Shown: positions 7,126 to 16,620 of the stretch, one piece after another
How positions within the stretch are numbered: the first letter of the stretch is position 1
Layout of the letters: every line of letters begins with the position of its first letter
NCBI GenBank assembly: GCA_038323575.1
Contig: JBBQHB010000011.1
Coordinates: forward strand, 1-64,000
Origin: CAINVV01 sp038323575
GTDB taxonomy: Bacteria > Bacteroidota > Bacteroidia > Bacteroidales > Prolixibacteraceae
Direction of reading: 5' to 3'
DNA length: 64,000 bases
Program-made: the position numbers and the translations under genes
The notes under the pieces: model-generated
Told to the model about the DNA's origin: nothing
Database searches by the model: none
What the model saw: only the letters and a program-made list of their open reading frames with translations

Positions 7126-9000
7126 ATGCAAGACAAAGCCATTGCACAAATCGGCCACTGGCAACTGGAACAAAACAAAGACCTAGACCTCGTTGATCTC
7201 TACATCGAAAACATGTTTCCGGGAAAAGATTACCAGATGTTGTTGTTGCTGTTCGAAATTACCAGCGATGAGGGAGAACTTTCCTGCAACTACAAAGGTA
7301 TCGATATTGAAAAAGTTGGGAGGGATTCTTTCAGCTACCGTAAATATGCATACCGAAAAGGGAGTGCGCGTGGTGGCGATGTGACAATTTCCACCAAACT
7401 TAGTTTCCCGGCAGATAAAAAGCTTCAAAATATTAAGGAGGCTCAGATGAAAAAACTGACAGTATCAAAGCATCCAGATTCAGAGCTGTTTAAAATGGTT
7501 GAAATGAAATTCCTTAATAATGAAGAGACCATCAATACCGATATCGAAGTTTATTTTAAGAATGCCACGAAAGAAGAACAAACATCAACCGGAATTTCCA
7601 TTCGGATTTTTAAAGAAAAAGAGTTGTATCTGAATGATTTTGAATTGGTTCGGAATATTCTCCTTGATTCAGGTTCTGAAAAGAAATACGACCACAACGG
7701 CACCCAATCTCGGCATCAAAATTCAGTTTGTTCGGTAACCAGCGAGGAAGCCAAAGACATTTATGGATTTGCGGCGCCGTTTAAGTATTCCAGTCCCGAT
7801 AAGCCCGGATTTATAAGCGGTTTTTTCAACAAAGAGAAGTTTTGGCGCAATTATCCGGTTTCGTCGAAAGAGGCATTAGCGTTGGAATACGGGAAGAAAT
7901 TCATTAAACAAAATCTTACGGGATATTTCTATGGGCATGAATTTTTGTTTGTTCCACATCCTATCATCCGCAGCAATCACGAAGAAATAGAGAGGATAGT
8001 CGAACTACTGAAAGATGCCTTTGCTGTGGCTCACGACAAAAAAATGTCGAAGGAAGAGCGTTCCGAAGCTGAAGAATACGTTCAAAAGATTATAGCACAG
8101 CAGGATAATTATTTCTACCTCGACATGCTGTTTTATTCCGAAGACAAAAAGACCGAGGCCATTTGTATTGATATGATGCTGGAAGAGGTTCTTCCTTCGC
8201 GCTTCGGTAAACTTTTCATTGAGGTGCCGGAAGTCATCAACAGTAACCCTCTGTTCAAAGATGCTATAACTATCAGAAAGGGATTGGTAGACCTTAAATT
8301 TTCCTTCCAGATTGTCAACAACTTCTTCGTTGATAAGTTTCTCGATGTGGTACAGCGTATCTTTTTAAGTAAACCCATCTCCAAAGCATTTCTTTTTGAA
8401 CGCATCATTACCCTGATCCGAAAAAACTACAACGAAGCAAAAACACAGGAAAAATGGACAGAACCAGCAAGCTGGTCTGTACTGAAAGCTATTATGCTGA
8501 TCAATTATTTACAGGAACTTAGATTAATTGAAAACAACATTAACTTTAACTATATGGATACAACAACCAGTGAAAAGAAATCGGGCAGGTTTAACCTCGA
8601 CGGATTCAACCAATTTGTAAAAGACAACAAAAGTTTCCTCGACAGCGACATCAAAGTGGGTGTATTTGCCGTAGGTGTAATGGTGCGTTTCCTATTTGAC
8701 ATTCAACATGCCAACTTATCCAATACACCATTCGAAAACAAACTCCGGGGGTATAAGCTAAACCCTGAATTGTTGTTGCAGGTCTATACTGAAGCACTTG
8801 ACAAAATCCAGAAATATCAGAAGAGCTTTTATGTCTATTCCGAACTCAGAGAAATAATCAGTCAATATTTCGTGGTGAAGCAACAAGAAATGAATACGAT
8901 GAGTAACAATGAACTCTCGTTCTATTTTGTTGCAGGCCTTGAAATGGGCAGAAAGTTTAAAAATCAAAAAGAAGAAAAGAATCAAGAAACCGAATCATAA
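7126..9000 (+). CDS. cas8b: type I-B CRISPR large subunit Cas8b (TM1802 family)
   Basis: A 624-residue protein, the usual size for Cas8b. The N-terminus (IAQIGHWQLEQ, later LLLLFEIT) and the family pattern of a short Cys-containing N-terminal segment resemble TM1802/Csh1-type large subunits. The assignment also rests on position, directly before cas7 and cas5 of a Cascade operon. It should recognise the PAM and recruit Cas3. The C-terminal half is rich in helices, consistent with the helical bundle of Cas8. No zinc-finger CxxC pair was seen in the middle. It is 18 bases upstream of cas7. Confidence 0.8.
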   Translation: MQDKAIAQIGHWQLEQNKDLDLVDLYIENMFPGKDYQMLLLLFEITSDEGELSCNYKGIDIEKVGRDSFSYRKYAYRKGSARGGDVTISTKLSFPADKKLQNIKEAQMKKLTVSKHPDSELFKMVEMKFLNNEETINTDIEVYFKNATKEEQTSTGISIRIFKEKELYLNDFELVRNILLDSGSEKKYDHNGTQSRHQNSVCSVTSEEAKDIYGFAAPFKYSSPDKPGFISGFFNKEKFWRNYPVSSKEALALEYGKKFIKQNLTGYFYGHEFLFVPHPIIRSNHEEIERIVELLKDAFAVAHDKKMSKEERSEAEEYVQKIIAQQDNYFYLDMLFYSEDKKTEAICIDMMLEEVLPSRFGKLFIEVPEVINSNPLFKDAITIRKGLVDLKFSFQIVNNFFVDKFLDVVQRIFLSKPISKAFLFERIITLIRKNYNEAKTQEKWTEPASWSVLKAIMLINYLQELRLIENNINFNYMDTTTSEKKSGRFNLDGFNQFVKDNKSFLDSDIKVGVFAVGVMVRFLFDIQHANLSNTPFENKLRGYKLNPELLLQVYTEALDKIQKYQKSFYVYSELREIISQYFVVKQQEMNTMSNNELSFYFVAGLEMGRKFKNQKEEKNQETES

Positions 9001-9018
9001 ACTAAAAACAGAAAGACC

Positions 9019-9933
9019 ATGAGTGAAATTATTTCCAATCGCAGCGAAATGTTATTTTTATATGATATTGAAAACGCCAATCCCAACGGCGATCCGCTTA
9101 ACGAAAACCGTCCGCGTTTCGACACCGAAAGCAGTACCATTCTGGTATCCGATGTGCGTTTGAAACGAACCATCCGCGACTATTGGTTCGAATACAAGGG
9201 ATACAACGGACAAGGTGAAAATCAGGATATTTTTGTACGCGAAACCAAGTACGAAGATGGCGGCAAAGAATACATCAAAGACGGAAAACGTCGGGCAAAA
9301 GATTTTAAAGAATTGGCTAATGTAATCATAGACAAGTGTATCGACATCCGCGTATTTGGCGGGGTAATCCCTCTTTCAAACGATTCTATAACCTACATTG
9401 GTCCTGTTCAGTTTCAAATGGGAAAATCGCTGAACAAAACCGAAATTGTAGAGGAACAGGGAACCGGAGCATTTGCAGCGAGTGATAAGAAATTGCAGGC
9501 AACCTTTCGTACCGAATACAAGATTCCCTATTCTATAATCGGATTTAATGGTGTGATCAATGAAAAATCGGCTCAATATTCAAAAATGAACGAAGAAGAT
9601 AAAGCAATGTTGATTGAAGGAATCTGGGATGGAACAAAAAACCTGATTTCACGTTCGAAATTTGGGCAATCTCCGTTGTTCCTACTGACCATTGATTACA
9701 AGGAACCCTACTACATTGGCAACCTGCGCCAACGGTTGAAACTCGAATGCGGAGATAAAAACGAAATGCAAATCCGTAGTACCAACGATTTTAAACTGGA
9801 TGTAACCGAATTGATGGAAGTGCTGAATGCCAATAAAGAAAAGATTGCCAATATCAACCTAAAGGTCGATTCACGCCTGAAGATGGTCAATAATGGCGTT
9901 GCGATTGAAAAGATCAGCAAAGATGAACTCTAA
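9019..9933 (+). CDS. cas7: Cascade backbone protein Cas7 (Csh2-like, type I-B)
   Basis: A 304-residue RAMP-superfamily protein. The N-terminus FLYDIENANPNGDPLNENRP is the hallmark of the Cas7/Csh2/Csd2 family, followed by VSDVRLKRTIRDYW. Several copies would coat the crRNA spacer in the Cascade complex. The gene lies between cas8b and cas5, and its 3' end overlaps the cas5 start by 11 bases, which implies translational coupling. Confidence 0.92.
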   Translation: MSEIISNRSEMLFLYDIENANPNGDPLNENRPRFDTESSTILVSDVRLKRTIRDYWFEYKGYNGQGENQDIFVRETKYEDGGKEYIKDGKRRAKDFKELANVIIDKCIDIRVFGGVIPLSNDSITYIGPVQFQMGKSLNKTEIVEEQGTGAFAASDKKLQATFRTEYKIPYSIIGFNGVINEKSAQYSKMNEEDKAMLIEGIWDGTKNLISRSKFGQSPLFLLTIDYKEPYYIGNLRQRLKLECGDKNEMQIRSTNDFKLDVTELMEVLNANKEKIANINLKVDSRLKMVNNGVAIEKISKDEL

Positions 9934-10678
9934 GGAACTGCTCATTTTCGATATCCGCGGCGAATACGGGCATTTCCGAAAATACAACACAACCACTTCG
10001 CCGCTTACCTATTCCATTCCAACCCGAACGGCTATTGCCGGAATACTGGGTGCTATTTTAGGGATGGAACGGGAAATTCGCGACGGTGTGTATCCAGAAG
10101 GAGCTGAACCGGTGCAGGAATTCTTTTCGAAAGATCGCAGTGACGTGGCGGTTCAGATTATACGTCCGGTAAAAAAAGAGAACATTGGTTTCAACTTAAT
10201 CAATACCAAGATGTCGTTCTATGACCTTACAAAAGCTGGAAGAACGCAGATTGAATTTGAGTTAGTAAAAGATGTTCACTACCGGATATACCTTGCAATG
10301 GAAGAAAAGGCAAAATTCGAGGAGCTTTCTGAACGAATTTCACATAAGCGACACCATTTTACTCCTTATCTGGGATTGGCTCAGTTTACGGCGCAAATTG
10401 ATTTCGTACAAAAGGCAACTGCCCAACAGGTATCAGGAAACGGATCATTTACGAAAATCGTCACAGCAGTGAACATGTCTAAATTGCAAGGAGAACCGCC
10501 GATTGAGTTTCAACGGGAGTTTTTCTATTCGGCCAACAACATGCCGATTGCCATGAACCGCGACCGTGAAGTGTTGGAATATTCTGAGGTACTTATCGAG
10601 AAGAATGGTAACCCGCTCCGTGTGAGGGTCGCAGATTACTATTCGATCGACGGTATTGGGAATATACTGTTTATGTGA
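9923..10678 (+). CDS. cas5b: Cascade subunit Cas5 (type I-B)
   Basis: A 251-residue RAMP protein. The N-terminus LLIFDIRGEYGHFRKYNTTT followed by LTYSIPTRTAIAGILGAILG is the Cas5 signature, with the glycine-containing helix and loop that bind the 5' handle of crRNA. The start is ATG 9923, overlapping the end of cas7; an upstream ATG in the same frame would extend into cas7 without family support. In most I-B operons cas3 follows directly, but here a transposase-like gene separates them by about 0.8 kb. Confidence 0.9.
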   Translation: MNSKELLIFDIRGEYGHFRKYNTTTSPLTYSIPTRTAIAGILGAILGMEREIRDGVYPEGAEPVQEFFSKDRSDVAVQIIRPVKKENIGFNLINTKMSFYDLTKAGRTQIEFELVKDVHYRIYLAMEEKAKFEELSERISHKRHHFTPYLGLAQFTAQIDFVQKATAQQVSGNGSFTKIVTAVNMSKLQGEPPIEFQREFFYSANNMPIAMNRDREVLEYSEVLIEKNGNPLRVRVADYYSIDGIGNILFM

Positions 10679-10694
10679 TGATCTTTCGGTATAT

Positions 10695-10740
10695 CTTGGG
10701 ACGATGTCCCAAGTTGCGATCTCTCAGACCGATGGTCTGA
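10695..10740. repeat. REP-like palindrome pair upstream of the RAYT gene
   Basis: Two perfect hairpins lie 11 bases apart: CTTGGGAC-GAT-GTCCCAAG (10695-10713) and TCAGACC-GAT-GGTCTGA (10724-10740). Read on the minus strand, this is hairpin A, a GAGATC-containing spacer and hairpin B with core GGGACATCGTCCC. That is the same composite unit found twice, in direct orientation, downstream of the transposase gene. Confidence 0.8.
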
Positions 10741-10843
10741 CCGTTTTATAGCATCACTATAAGATTACCGGCCTAACACATCGAAGATAAATGTAACATC
10801 AATATACATAAGTAATTAGATAACGCATTAATTTTATATCCTT

Positions 10844-11299
10844 ATGGGACAATCATTGTCGCAAATGTACATTCACCTCACATTTGGCACTAAGGGAAGA
10901 AGAGAGTTCCTTAATCCCGACATCGAGAAACGAGTGCATGCATACATGGCAGGAACATTGCAGCAATATGATAGCCCGGCTTTGATCATCAATTCGGTGC
11001 CTGATCATGTGCATATTCTGTTCCGGTTATCCAAAAATCATGCTTTGGCACGTATTGTTGAAGAGGTAAAAAAGGAATCTTCTAAATGGATTAAGACAAT
11101 CGAAGGTGGGACAAAACAGTTTAAATGGCAGATTGGTTATGGAGCCTTCTCTGTTAGTAGTTCTAAGGTAGAAGTGGTAAAGCATTATATTGAAAATCAG
11201 AAAGAACATCACGGATATAAGACCTATCAGGAAGAAATTGAGCAATTTGTTAAAGAGTATGATATCATTGAATACGATCCAAAATACTTTTGGGATTGA
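10844..11299 (+). CDS. REP-associated tyrosine transposase (RAYT, Y1/IS200-like)
   Basis: A 151-residue Y1-HUH transposase-like protein. The HUH motif is in PDHVHILF, preceded by INSV, and the catalytic tyrosine is probably in VVKHYIENQKEHH. The N-terminus QMYIHLTFGTKGRREFL is typical of the IS200-like domain (PF01797). REP-like palindromes flank it on both sides in inverted orientation, as expected for a domesticated RAYT that mobilises REP/REPIN elements and not itself. It interrupts the cas operon between cas5 and cas3 without breaking either gene. The reading frame looks intact. Confidence 0.88.
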   Translation: MGQSLSQMYIHLTFGTKGRREFLNPDIEKRVHAYMAGTLQQYDSPALIINSVPDHVHILFRLSKNHALARIVEEVKKESSKWIKTIEGGTKQFKWQIGYGAFSVSSSKVEVVKHYIENQKEHHGYKTYQEEIEQFVKEYDIIEYDPKYFWD

Positions 11300-11335
11300 C
11301 CTTCATTACAAATCATACTCACAACCTATTACATA

Positions 11336-11456
11336 CAGGCTGAAAGTCTGTGAGATCATAACTGGGGACATCGTCCCCAGAGGAAGCAGGCAAGCTGGCG
11401 AGACCACCCTTCAGGCTGAAAGCCTGAGACATCATAACCAGGGACATCGTCCCTGG
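11336..11456. repeat. tandem REP-like palindrome units downstream of the RAYT gene
   Basis: Two direct copies of a composite unit are present. The first has CAGGCT-GAA-AGTCTG (11336-11350) plus CTGGGGAC-ATC-GTCCCCAG (11362-11380). The second has CAGGCT-GAA-AGCCTG (11412-11426) plus CCAGGGAC-ATC-GTCCCTGG (11438-11456). Each pair is joined by a spacer of 11 bases carrying ATCATAA. Stem changes are compensatory between copies, so the hairpins are conserved while the bases vary. The upstream unit is the same element inverted. Confidence 0.8.
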
Positions 11457-11489
11457 AGTTAGACATCGGTCCTATAGTAAGAAGAAATC

Positions 11490-13895
11490 ATGACAGAACT
11501 ACTATCACATCCGAATAAACTGCTCATCAACCATCTCCGCGAGGTGGCTACTATCGCCAAAGCAACAATAGAAGGCAAGGGGTACAGTTTTGATCTTGGT
11601 AATGGAATGGATATTACCCCACTGCAATTAACCGATTTAGTTTGGATTACCGGAGCCTTTCACGATCTGGCCAAAGCAACAAGTTACTTTCAGGCGTATA
11701 TCCGAAATCCGGAAGAGGTACATAACCAACTGAAAAACCACGCACAGTTATCTTCGGTATTCGCTTATTATGTTGCTACACGTTACTGCCAACATAAGAT
11801 TAAAGATAAACTTATGGCAGAATTACTTCCGTCATTGGTATTGATTGCTGTCAAACGCCACCACGGTAGTATTGAAAATTTAGAAAGAGAATTGCTGTTC
11901 GATAATACCCAAATCGAAAACCTCACAACTCAAATTCAAAGCATCAATCCTGAACAAGTTGAATTAATCATTGAACAATTATTGACAGATAGTCCGGTAA
12001 AAGTTACATGGAAGGAATTCATTGGTTATTGGGAGCGCAACACGTTTCAAAATCAACTGAAAGACTTTCGTATTCTGTCATTCAAATTCAACTATCCCAA
12101 AATTGATCCGTCAACCAGAATCGCTCTGTTCTATCTTTTTCAGGTGATTTATTCTGCATTGATGTTTGCCGATAAAAACGATGTGATTTTAGAGGATGCA
12201 ATAATTGAAGGGCAAACAACGGATATTACCAACTGTTTAGCCCAGCTCCGGGAACGCAAGGGGTTCAACCAGGCAAAGTCAGAAATTGATGAACTAAAGA
12301 ACGAAGCTTATTTCAACACACTGGATAATATGGGAAAGGTCTTTTCATCCGAAAATCATATCTATTCTCTTACATTACCTACCGGGCTTGGGAAAACCCT
12401 AACCGCATATGCTGTAGCCGACAAACTCAGGCAACTGAGCGGTAATGCAACGGCAAAGATCATCATCAACATTCCTTTCACCTCCATTATCGATCAGAAC
12501 TTCCGGGTCTATCGTGACGTGCTGGGAACCGAATCATCACAAATCCTGTTAAAGCATCACCATCTGGCTGAACCTGCCTATAAAGACGGATCGGAAAGGA
12601 TATATGATTTTGATAAAAGCCAGTTCCTGATAGAAACATGGCAATCTGAAACAATTGTAACAACCTTCGTTCAATTTTTGGAAACCATCCTTTCGATGGA
12701 CAAAACCAAATTGATGAAACTTTCACATCTTCAGAATGCCATTGTCTTGTTGGATGAAATTCAAACAATACCTTATCCAATGTGGGAAACTATTCGCCAA
12801 TCATTCAAAACGTTGGGAGAAACGCTGAACATGTATTTTGTATTGATATCAGCCACCCAACCTTTGATATTTAATCCAGGCGAGGATATATTTGAACTTG
12901 TTCCAAATTATCAAAAATATTTCCGGTTCTTCAACCGGACAAGGTTACATTACACCGAAAAATCAATTCGTTTTAATGAATTCATTGAAAAAGTTTCAGA
13001 ATATGCCATAGATCAACCAAAGAAAGATATTTTGATTATCCTGAATACCAAAGATGCTACCAGAAAATGCTTTGAGCAACTTACAGCCCATGACTTGGAG
13101 GATACCAATTATTATTTCTTGTCAACACTTATCACACCTTTTGAGCGAAAGCAAATCATTGACAAAATCACAAAAAAGAATGGAAACCGAAAACTGATTG
13201 TATCAACCCAGCTCATCGAAGCCGGTGTAGATATTTCGGTTGATACCATTTTCAGGCAACTATCCCCCATCGATTCCATTATTCAGTCAGCAGGCCGGGC
13301 AAACCGTTACAATGAAAAACTTGAAATCTCAGATGTTTTTATTTATGAGATTGAAGAACTCAACAAAGCAACCAATCTGATATATGGTTCTGATTTGATT
13401 TTAAAAACCAAAAATGTTCTGAAGGATTTATACCAGATAGAGGAATCAGGTTATTTACAATTGATTGAACGCTATTTTATCGAAGTTCGTAAGCAATCAA
13501 ATGAAACAACTTCGAATCTAATGAAAGCCATATTGGGATTACGATTTGCTGAAGTTGACCTCAAATTCATAGAAGAACGTAAATCCGAATCAGTATTTAT
13601 CCAATTAAATGTAGAGGCAAAGGCTGTATGGGAGCAATATCTTGCCATTTACAATCAAGCAGGCTTAACACCTTGGGAGAGAAAAGCCCGGTTTGCTTCA
13701 ATTAAATCAATCTTTTACGATTATGTGATCAATGTCCCCATACGGTATGGAGAGTCAAAAATAAGCTTTGATTCGGAACAAACCCATGGCTTTTATTTGT
13801 CAAGGATTGATCAACCTTCAGATTTTTATTCCTTTTCTCTGATCGATTCAAAACTGAATACAGGGTATACCAACAACAAATTAATTTTTCTATAA
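11490..13895 (+). CDS. cas3: CRISPR nuclease-helicase Cas3 (HD plus DExH)
   Basis: An 801-residue fused Cas3. The N-terminal HD nuclease domain has AFHDLAKAT with His58-Asp59, plus a downstream KRHHGS pair of histidines. The helicase has Walker A LPTGLGKT (Lys302), motif II LLDEIQ (Asp422-Glu423), motif III SATQP and motif VI SAGRANRY. It degrades the displaced DNA strand after Cascade binding. A RAYT element separates it from cas5, so it may be transcribed partly by read-through or from a promoter near the palindromes. It is 10 bases upstream of cas6. Confidence 0.95.
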   Translation: MTELLSHPNKLLINHLREVATIAKATIEGKGYSFDLGNGMDITPLQLTDLVWITGAFHDLAKATSYFQAYIRNPEEVHNQLKNHAQLSSVFAYYVATRYCQHKIKDKLMAELLPSLVLIAVKRHHGSIENLERELLFDNTQIENLTTQIQSINPEQVELIIEQLLTDSPVKVTWKEFIGYWERNTFQNQLKDFRILSFKFNYPKIDPSTRIALFYLFQVIYSALMFADKNDVILEDAIIEGQTTDITNCLAQLRERKGFNQAKSEIDELKNEAYFNTLDNMGKVFSSENHIYSLTLPTGLGKTLTAYAVADKLRQLSGNATAKIIINIPFTSIIDQNFRVYRDVLGTESSQILLKHHHLAEPAYKDGSERIYDFDKSQFLIETWQSETIVTTFVQFLETILSMDKTKLMKLSHLQNAIVLLDEIQTIPYPMWETIRQSFKTLGETLNMYFVLISATQPLIFNPGEDIFELVPNYQKYFRFFNRTRLHYTEKSIRFNEFIEKVSEYAIDQPKKDILIILNTKDATRKCFEQLTAHDLEDTNYYFLSTLITPFERKQIIDKITKKNGNRKLIVSTQLIEAGVDISVDTIFRQLSPIDSIIQSAGRANRYNEKLEISDVFIYEIEELNKATNLIYGSDLILKTKNVLKDLYQIEESGYLQLIERYFIEVRKQSNETTSNLMKAILGLRFAEVDLKFIEERKSESVFIQLNVEAKAVWEQYLAIYNQAGLTPWERKARFASIKSIFYDYVINVPIRYGESKISFDSEQTHGFYLSRIDQPSDFYSFSLIDSKLNTGYTNNKLIFL

Positions 13896-13905
13896 TTATA
13901 TCACC

Positions 13906-14565
13906 ATGCAAATCACCCAAACAACCATACACTTTCCTGATATACAATTACAAACACGTGATGCGCATAAACTGCGTGGCTATTTTGGCAATCTGTTTAA
14001 AGAACATTCTCCGTTGCTGCACAACCACTATGAAGATGGATCTGCGCGCTATGCCTATCCGCTTGTTCAATACAAAGTAATTGATCACATTCCTCTACTG
14101 GTCGGTTTTCAGGAAGGGGCTGATCTATTGGTATCCCTCTTCCTGAAAATACATGAGCTCGACATCGAAGGCCAGAATTTTCCGGTACAGGCAAAAAATA
14201 TTCAGCAAAAACAAATTGTTTTAGCCGTCAATCAACAACTTTACAACTATTCGTTCAAAACACTTTGGATGGCTTTGAACCAGGAGAATTTTCAGAAATA
14301 CCAACATCTGGACGAAGCGGACAAAGCAAGTTTCCTAAACCGTCAACTTCAGAATAATATTCTGAGTTGCTACAAAGGTCTTTCGTTTCGAACCAATGAG
14401 CGGATCATGGTAATTGGCAAGCTGGAAGAAAAACAAACACTCTTTAAAAATCAATCGATGCTTGCCTTTTCCGGCCAGTTTACCTGTAACGCCTCGTTGC
14501 CGGAATATGCTGGAATTGGCAAAGCCGTTAGCCGCGGCTTTGGAACAGTAAGTCTAATAAAATAA
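13906..14565 (+). CDS. cas6: CRISPR RNA endoribonuclease Cas6
   Basis: A 219-residue RAMP protein. The C-terminal glycine-rich loop GIGKAVSRGFGTVSLIK is the Cas6 signature, and a His-rich stretch near residues 40-45 (PLLHNHYEDGS) may include the catalytic histidine. The N-terminus (LRGYFGNLF) matches the Bacteroidota Cas6 branch. It should cut the 37-base repeat to leave an 8-base ATTGAAAC handle on each crRNA. It lies between cas3 and cas1, instead of at the operon start where cas6 often sits in I-B loci. Confidence 0.85.
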   Translation: MQITQTTIHFPDIQLQTRDAHKLRGYFGNLFKEHSPLLHNHYEDGSARYAYPLVQYKVIDHIPLLVGFQEGADLLVSLFLKIHELDIEGQNFPVQAKNIQQKQIVLAVNQQLYNYSFKTLWMALNQENFQKYQHLDEADKASFLNRQLQNNILSCYKGLSFRTNERIMVIGKLEEKQTLFKNQSMLAFSGQFTCNASLPEYAGIGKAVSRGFGTVSLIK

Positions 14566-14575
14566 AGATTGAAAG

Positions 14576-15568
14576 ATGCAATTAGTCATCAACACCTATG
14601 GAACTTATGTACACGTGAAAGATGAGCTTTTTGAAGTAACCCTCACCAAAGAAGGAGAAAAGCAAAAACATCATTTTGCCAGTCAGAAAGTCACTTCAAT
14701 ACTAATGAGCAAAGGAGCTGCCATAAGCACCGACGCTATTATTCTGGCGATGAAAAACAACATCGACATTCTGGTTTTTGAACGTGACGGGATGCCAGTT
14801 GGACGTTTCTGGCACAGCAGACCAGGGAGTACCTCCAGAATCAGGAAACAACAACTTGAAGCCAGTCTGAACGATATCGGCGTTTTTTGGATTAAAAGCT
14901 GGCTCACCGGCAAACTGGATAACCAAATTGGATTTCTGAAGCGTCTGAAAAACCATCGACCTGCAACGGCCGAACTCATAAAGGAAAAAATAGAGTCCAT
15001 TGCTACCTTAAAAGCAAAAATGAAAGAGCTGAAAGGATCCAAAGTAGATCAAATGGACGATACGCTTAGGGGACTGGAAGGAACAGCAGGAAGAATATAT
15101 TTTCAAACGCTCAACTCTCTTCTCAGTGAGCGCTACCAGTTTGAAGGACGTAGTTTTCGTCCGGCAAAAGATCCGTTCAATGCTTTTCTGAATTATTCGT
15201 ATGGCGTATTGTACAGCAGGGTCGAAAAAGTACTGGTAATTGCAGGGCTTGATCCATATGTTGGTTTCATGCACCGCGATGATTACAACATGAAGAGTAT
15301 GGTTTTTGATTTCATTGAACCCTATCGTATTTATGCCGATGAAGTGGTATTCAAACTATTCTCTGCCAAAAAGATCAACGATGGGCATACTGATAAAATT
15401 ACCAATGGTGTCAGTTTGAATGCTGATGGAAAAAATCTTTTAATGCAGGGCCTGATGCTCTTTCTTGATGAAGAAAAGATCAGGTACAACGGTCGAAACC
15501 AAACCCGGATGAATGCCATGCAGATGGATGCCCATAAGTTTGCCAACCAACTAATTCAAAAATCATGA
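14576..15568 (+). CDS. cas1: CRISPR integrase Cas1 (type I-B)
   Basis: A 330-residue Cas1. The catalytic triad is visible: Glu in LRGLEGTAGRIYF, His in LDPYVGFMHRDDYN, and the acidic residue in VFDFIEPYRIYADE. The N-terminal beta domain starts QLVINTYGTYVHVKDE. It integrates new spacers at the leader end together with Cas2. Its stop overlaps the cas2 start in an ATGA arrangement. Confidence 0.95.
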   Translation: MQLVINTYGTYVHVKDELFEVTLTKEGEKQKHHFASQKVTSILMSKGAAISTDAIILAMKNNIDILVFERDGMPVGRFWHSRPGSTSRIRKQQLEASLNDIGVFWIKSWLTGKLDNQIGFLKRLKNHRPATAELIKEKIESIATLKAKMKELKGSKVDQMDDTLRGLEGTAGRIYFQTLNSLLSERYQFEGRSFRPAKDPFNAFLNYSYGVLYSRVEKVLVIAGLDPYVGFMHRDDYNMKSMVFDFIEPYRIYADEVVFKLFSAKKINDGHTDKITNGVSLNADGKNLLMQGLMLFLDEEKIRYNGRNQTRMNAMQMDAHKFANQLIQKS

Positions 15569-15855
15569 TTTGCTGGGTTTTATACGATATCAAGAAGAAC
15601 AAATCACGTGGAAAGGTGGCTAAAACATGCAAGCAGTCCGGCCTATACCGGGTTCAGAAATCTGTTTTCCTGGGAAGTCTGGAAGATAATGAAAAAGATA
15701 CCTTACAACTTGTTGTCAAAGATCTGATTGACGAAGAAACTGATTCGGTGTACATCTTTCCGATGAGTAAAAATGAACTGAGGCAAACCGCTCTGATGGG
15801 GCAAGCCTTCGATAAAAAATTGATCACCGACGAAGTAAAAGCCTTGTTTTTCTGA
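15565..15855 (+). CDS. cas2: CRISPR adaptation protein Cas2
   Basis: A 96-residue ferredoxin-fold protein with the N-terminal strand ICWVLYDIKKNKSRGKVAK, carrying the conserved Asp, and YRVQKSVFLGSLE. It is the normal Cas2 size and forms the scaffold of the Cas1-Cas2 integrase. Start and stop overlap cas1 and cas4 respectively, so all three adaptation genes should be translationally coupled. Confidence 0.95.
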   Translation: MICWVLYDIKKNKSRGKVAKTCKQSGLYRVQKSVFLGSLEDNEKDTLQLVVKDLIDEETDSVYIFPMSKNELRQTALMGQAFDKKLITDEVKALFF

Positions 15856-16427
15856 TGTCTGTAACACCGTCACATATCATCGAATACCTTTATTGTCCAA
15901 GGTTCACGTATTACGAATATGTTCTATGCATTCCGCAATACGAAGAACGGCATTATAAAGTTGAAAAAGGGAGGCAGGTACACGACCAAAAATTGGAACA
16001 AAACAAAGAGTACCTGAGAAAGAGGATTGGAGTAGTCGGGAAATACACCGACCAATATTTAGCCAATGATTTACTTCGTGGCGCCGTTGATGAAGTTTTA
16101 TTGTTGAACGATGGCACAATGGCACCACTGGATTATAAATTTGCTAAATTTGAAGATCGCATTTATGAAACGTATCAGACACAACTTGAGTGCTATGCTG
16201 TCTTAATTGAAGCGAATTTCAAGAAAACTGTCAATAAAGGCTTTCTGGTTTATACACGTTCATCTAACAAACTGGTTGAAATTGAAATCAGTGAAAAAGC
16301 GAAACAAGAAATTAACGAAACTTGCACAAAGGTAAACGAGATAATTCTTCAAAATTATTATCCTAATGCAACTAAATACAAGCAACGTTGCATCGGATGT
16401 ACATACAGAAATATTTGTGTCAAGTAA
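15855..16427 (+). CDS. cas4: CRISPR-associated exonuclease Cas4
   Basis: A 190-residue PD-(D/E)XK protein. The first iron-sulfur cysteine is in YLYCPRFTYYEY and the other three are in QRCIGCTYRNICVK at the C-terminus. The nuclease motifs are GAVDEVLLL and APLDYKFAK. Cas4 trims prespacers and selects the PAM. Here it is last in the set, downstream of cas2, whereas most I-B loci have cas4 before cas1. Its stop is about 190 bases from the first repeat. Confidence 0.93.
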   Translation: MSVTPSHIIEYLYCPRFTYYEYVLCIPQYEERHYKVEKGRQVHDQKLEQNKEYLRKRIGVVGKYTDQYLANDLLRGAVDEVLLLNDGTMAPLDYKFAKFEDRIYETYQTQLECYAVLIEANFKKTVNKGFLVYTRSSNKLVEIEISEKAKQEINETCTKVNEIILQNYYPNATKYKQRCIGCTYRNICVK

Positions 16428-16620
16428 ATTTAACGCCTTGAGATTTATTTTAACATATAAGCTTTCAATGAATAATTAAATGATTTACAACACATTACAC
16501 TTACGGAAATGGCATACAAAATATCAATAAAATCGTTCTTTGACATGTTTTTATTTCAAAATAAGCATTTAAGTGCATCTTATAATTCATTGACATTAAA
16601 TATCTTAAACAAACAAACGG
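16428..16620 (+). promoter_or_regulatory. CRISPR leader
   Basis: A 193-base AT-rich, non-coding segment between cas4 and the first repeat, on the side where repeats are invariant. It contains the run TCGTTCTTTGACATG near 16531, a type of motif often seen in Bacteroidota array leaders. A promoter for pre-crRNA should lie here, but no clean TTG/TAnnTTTG pair was found. Confidence 0.6.
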
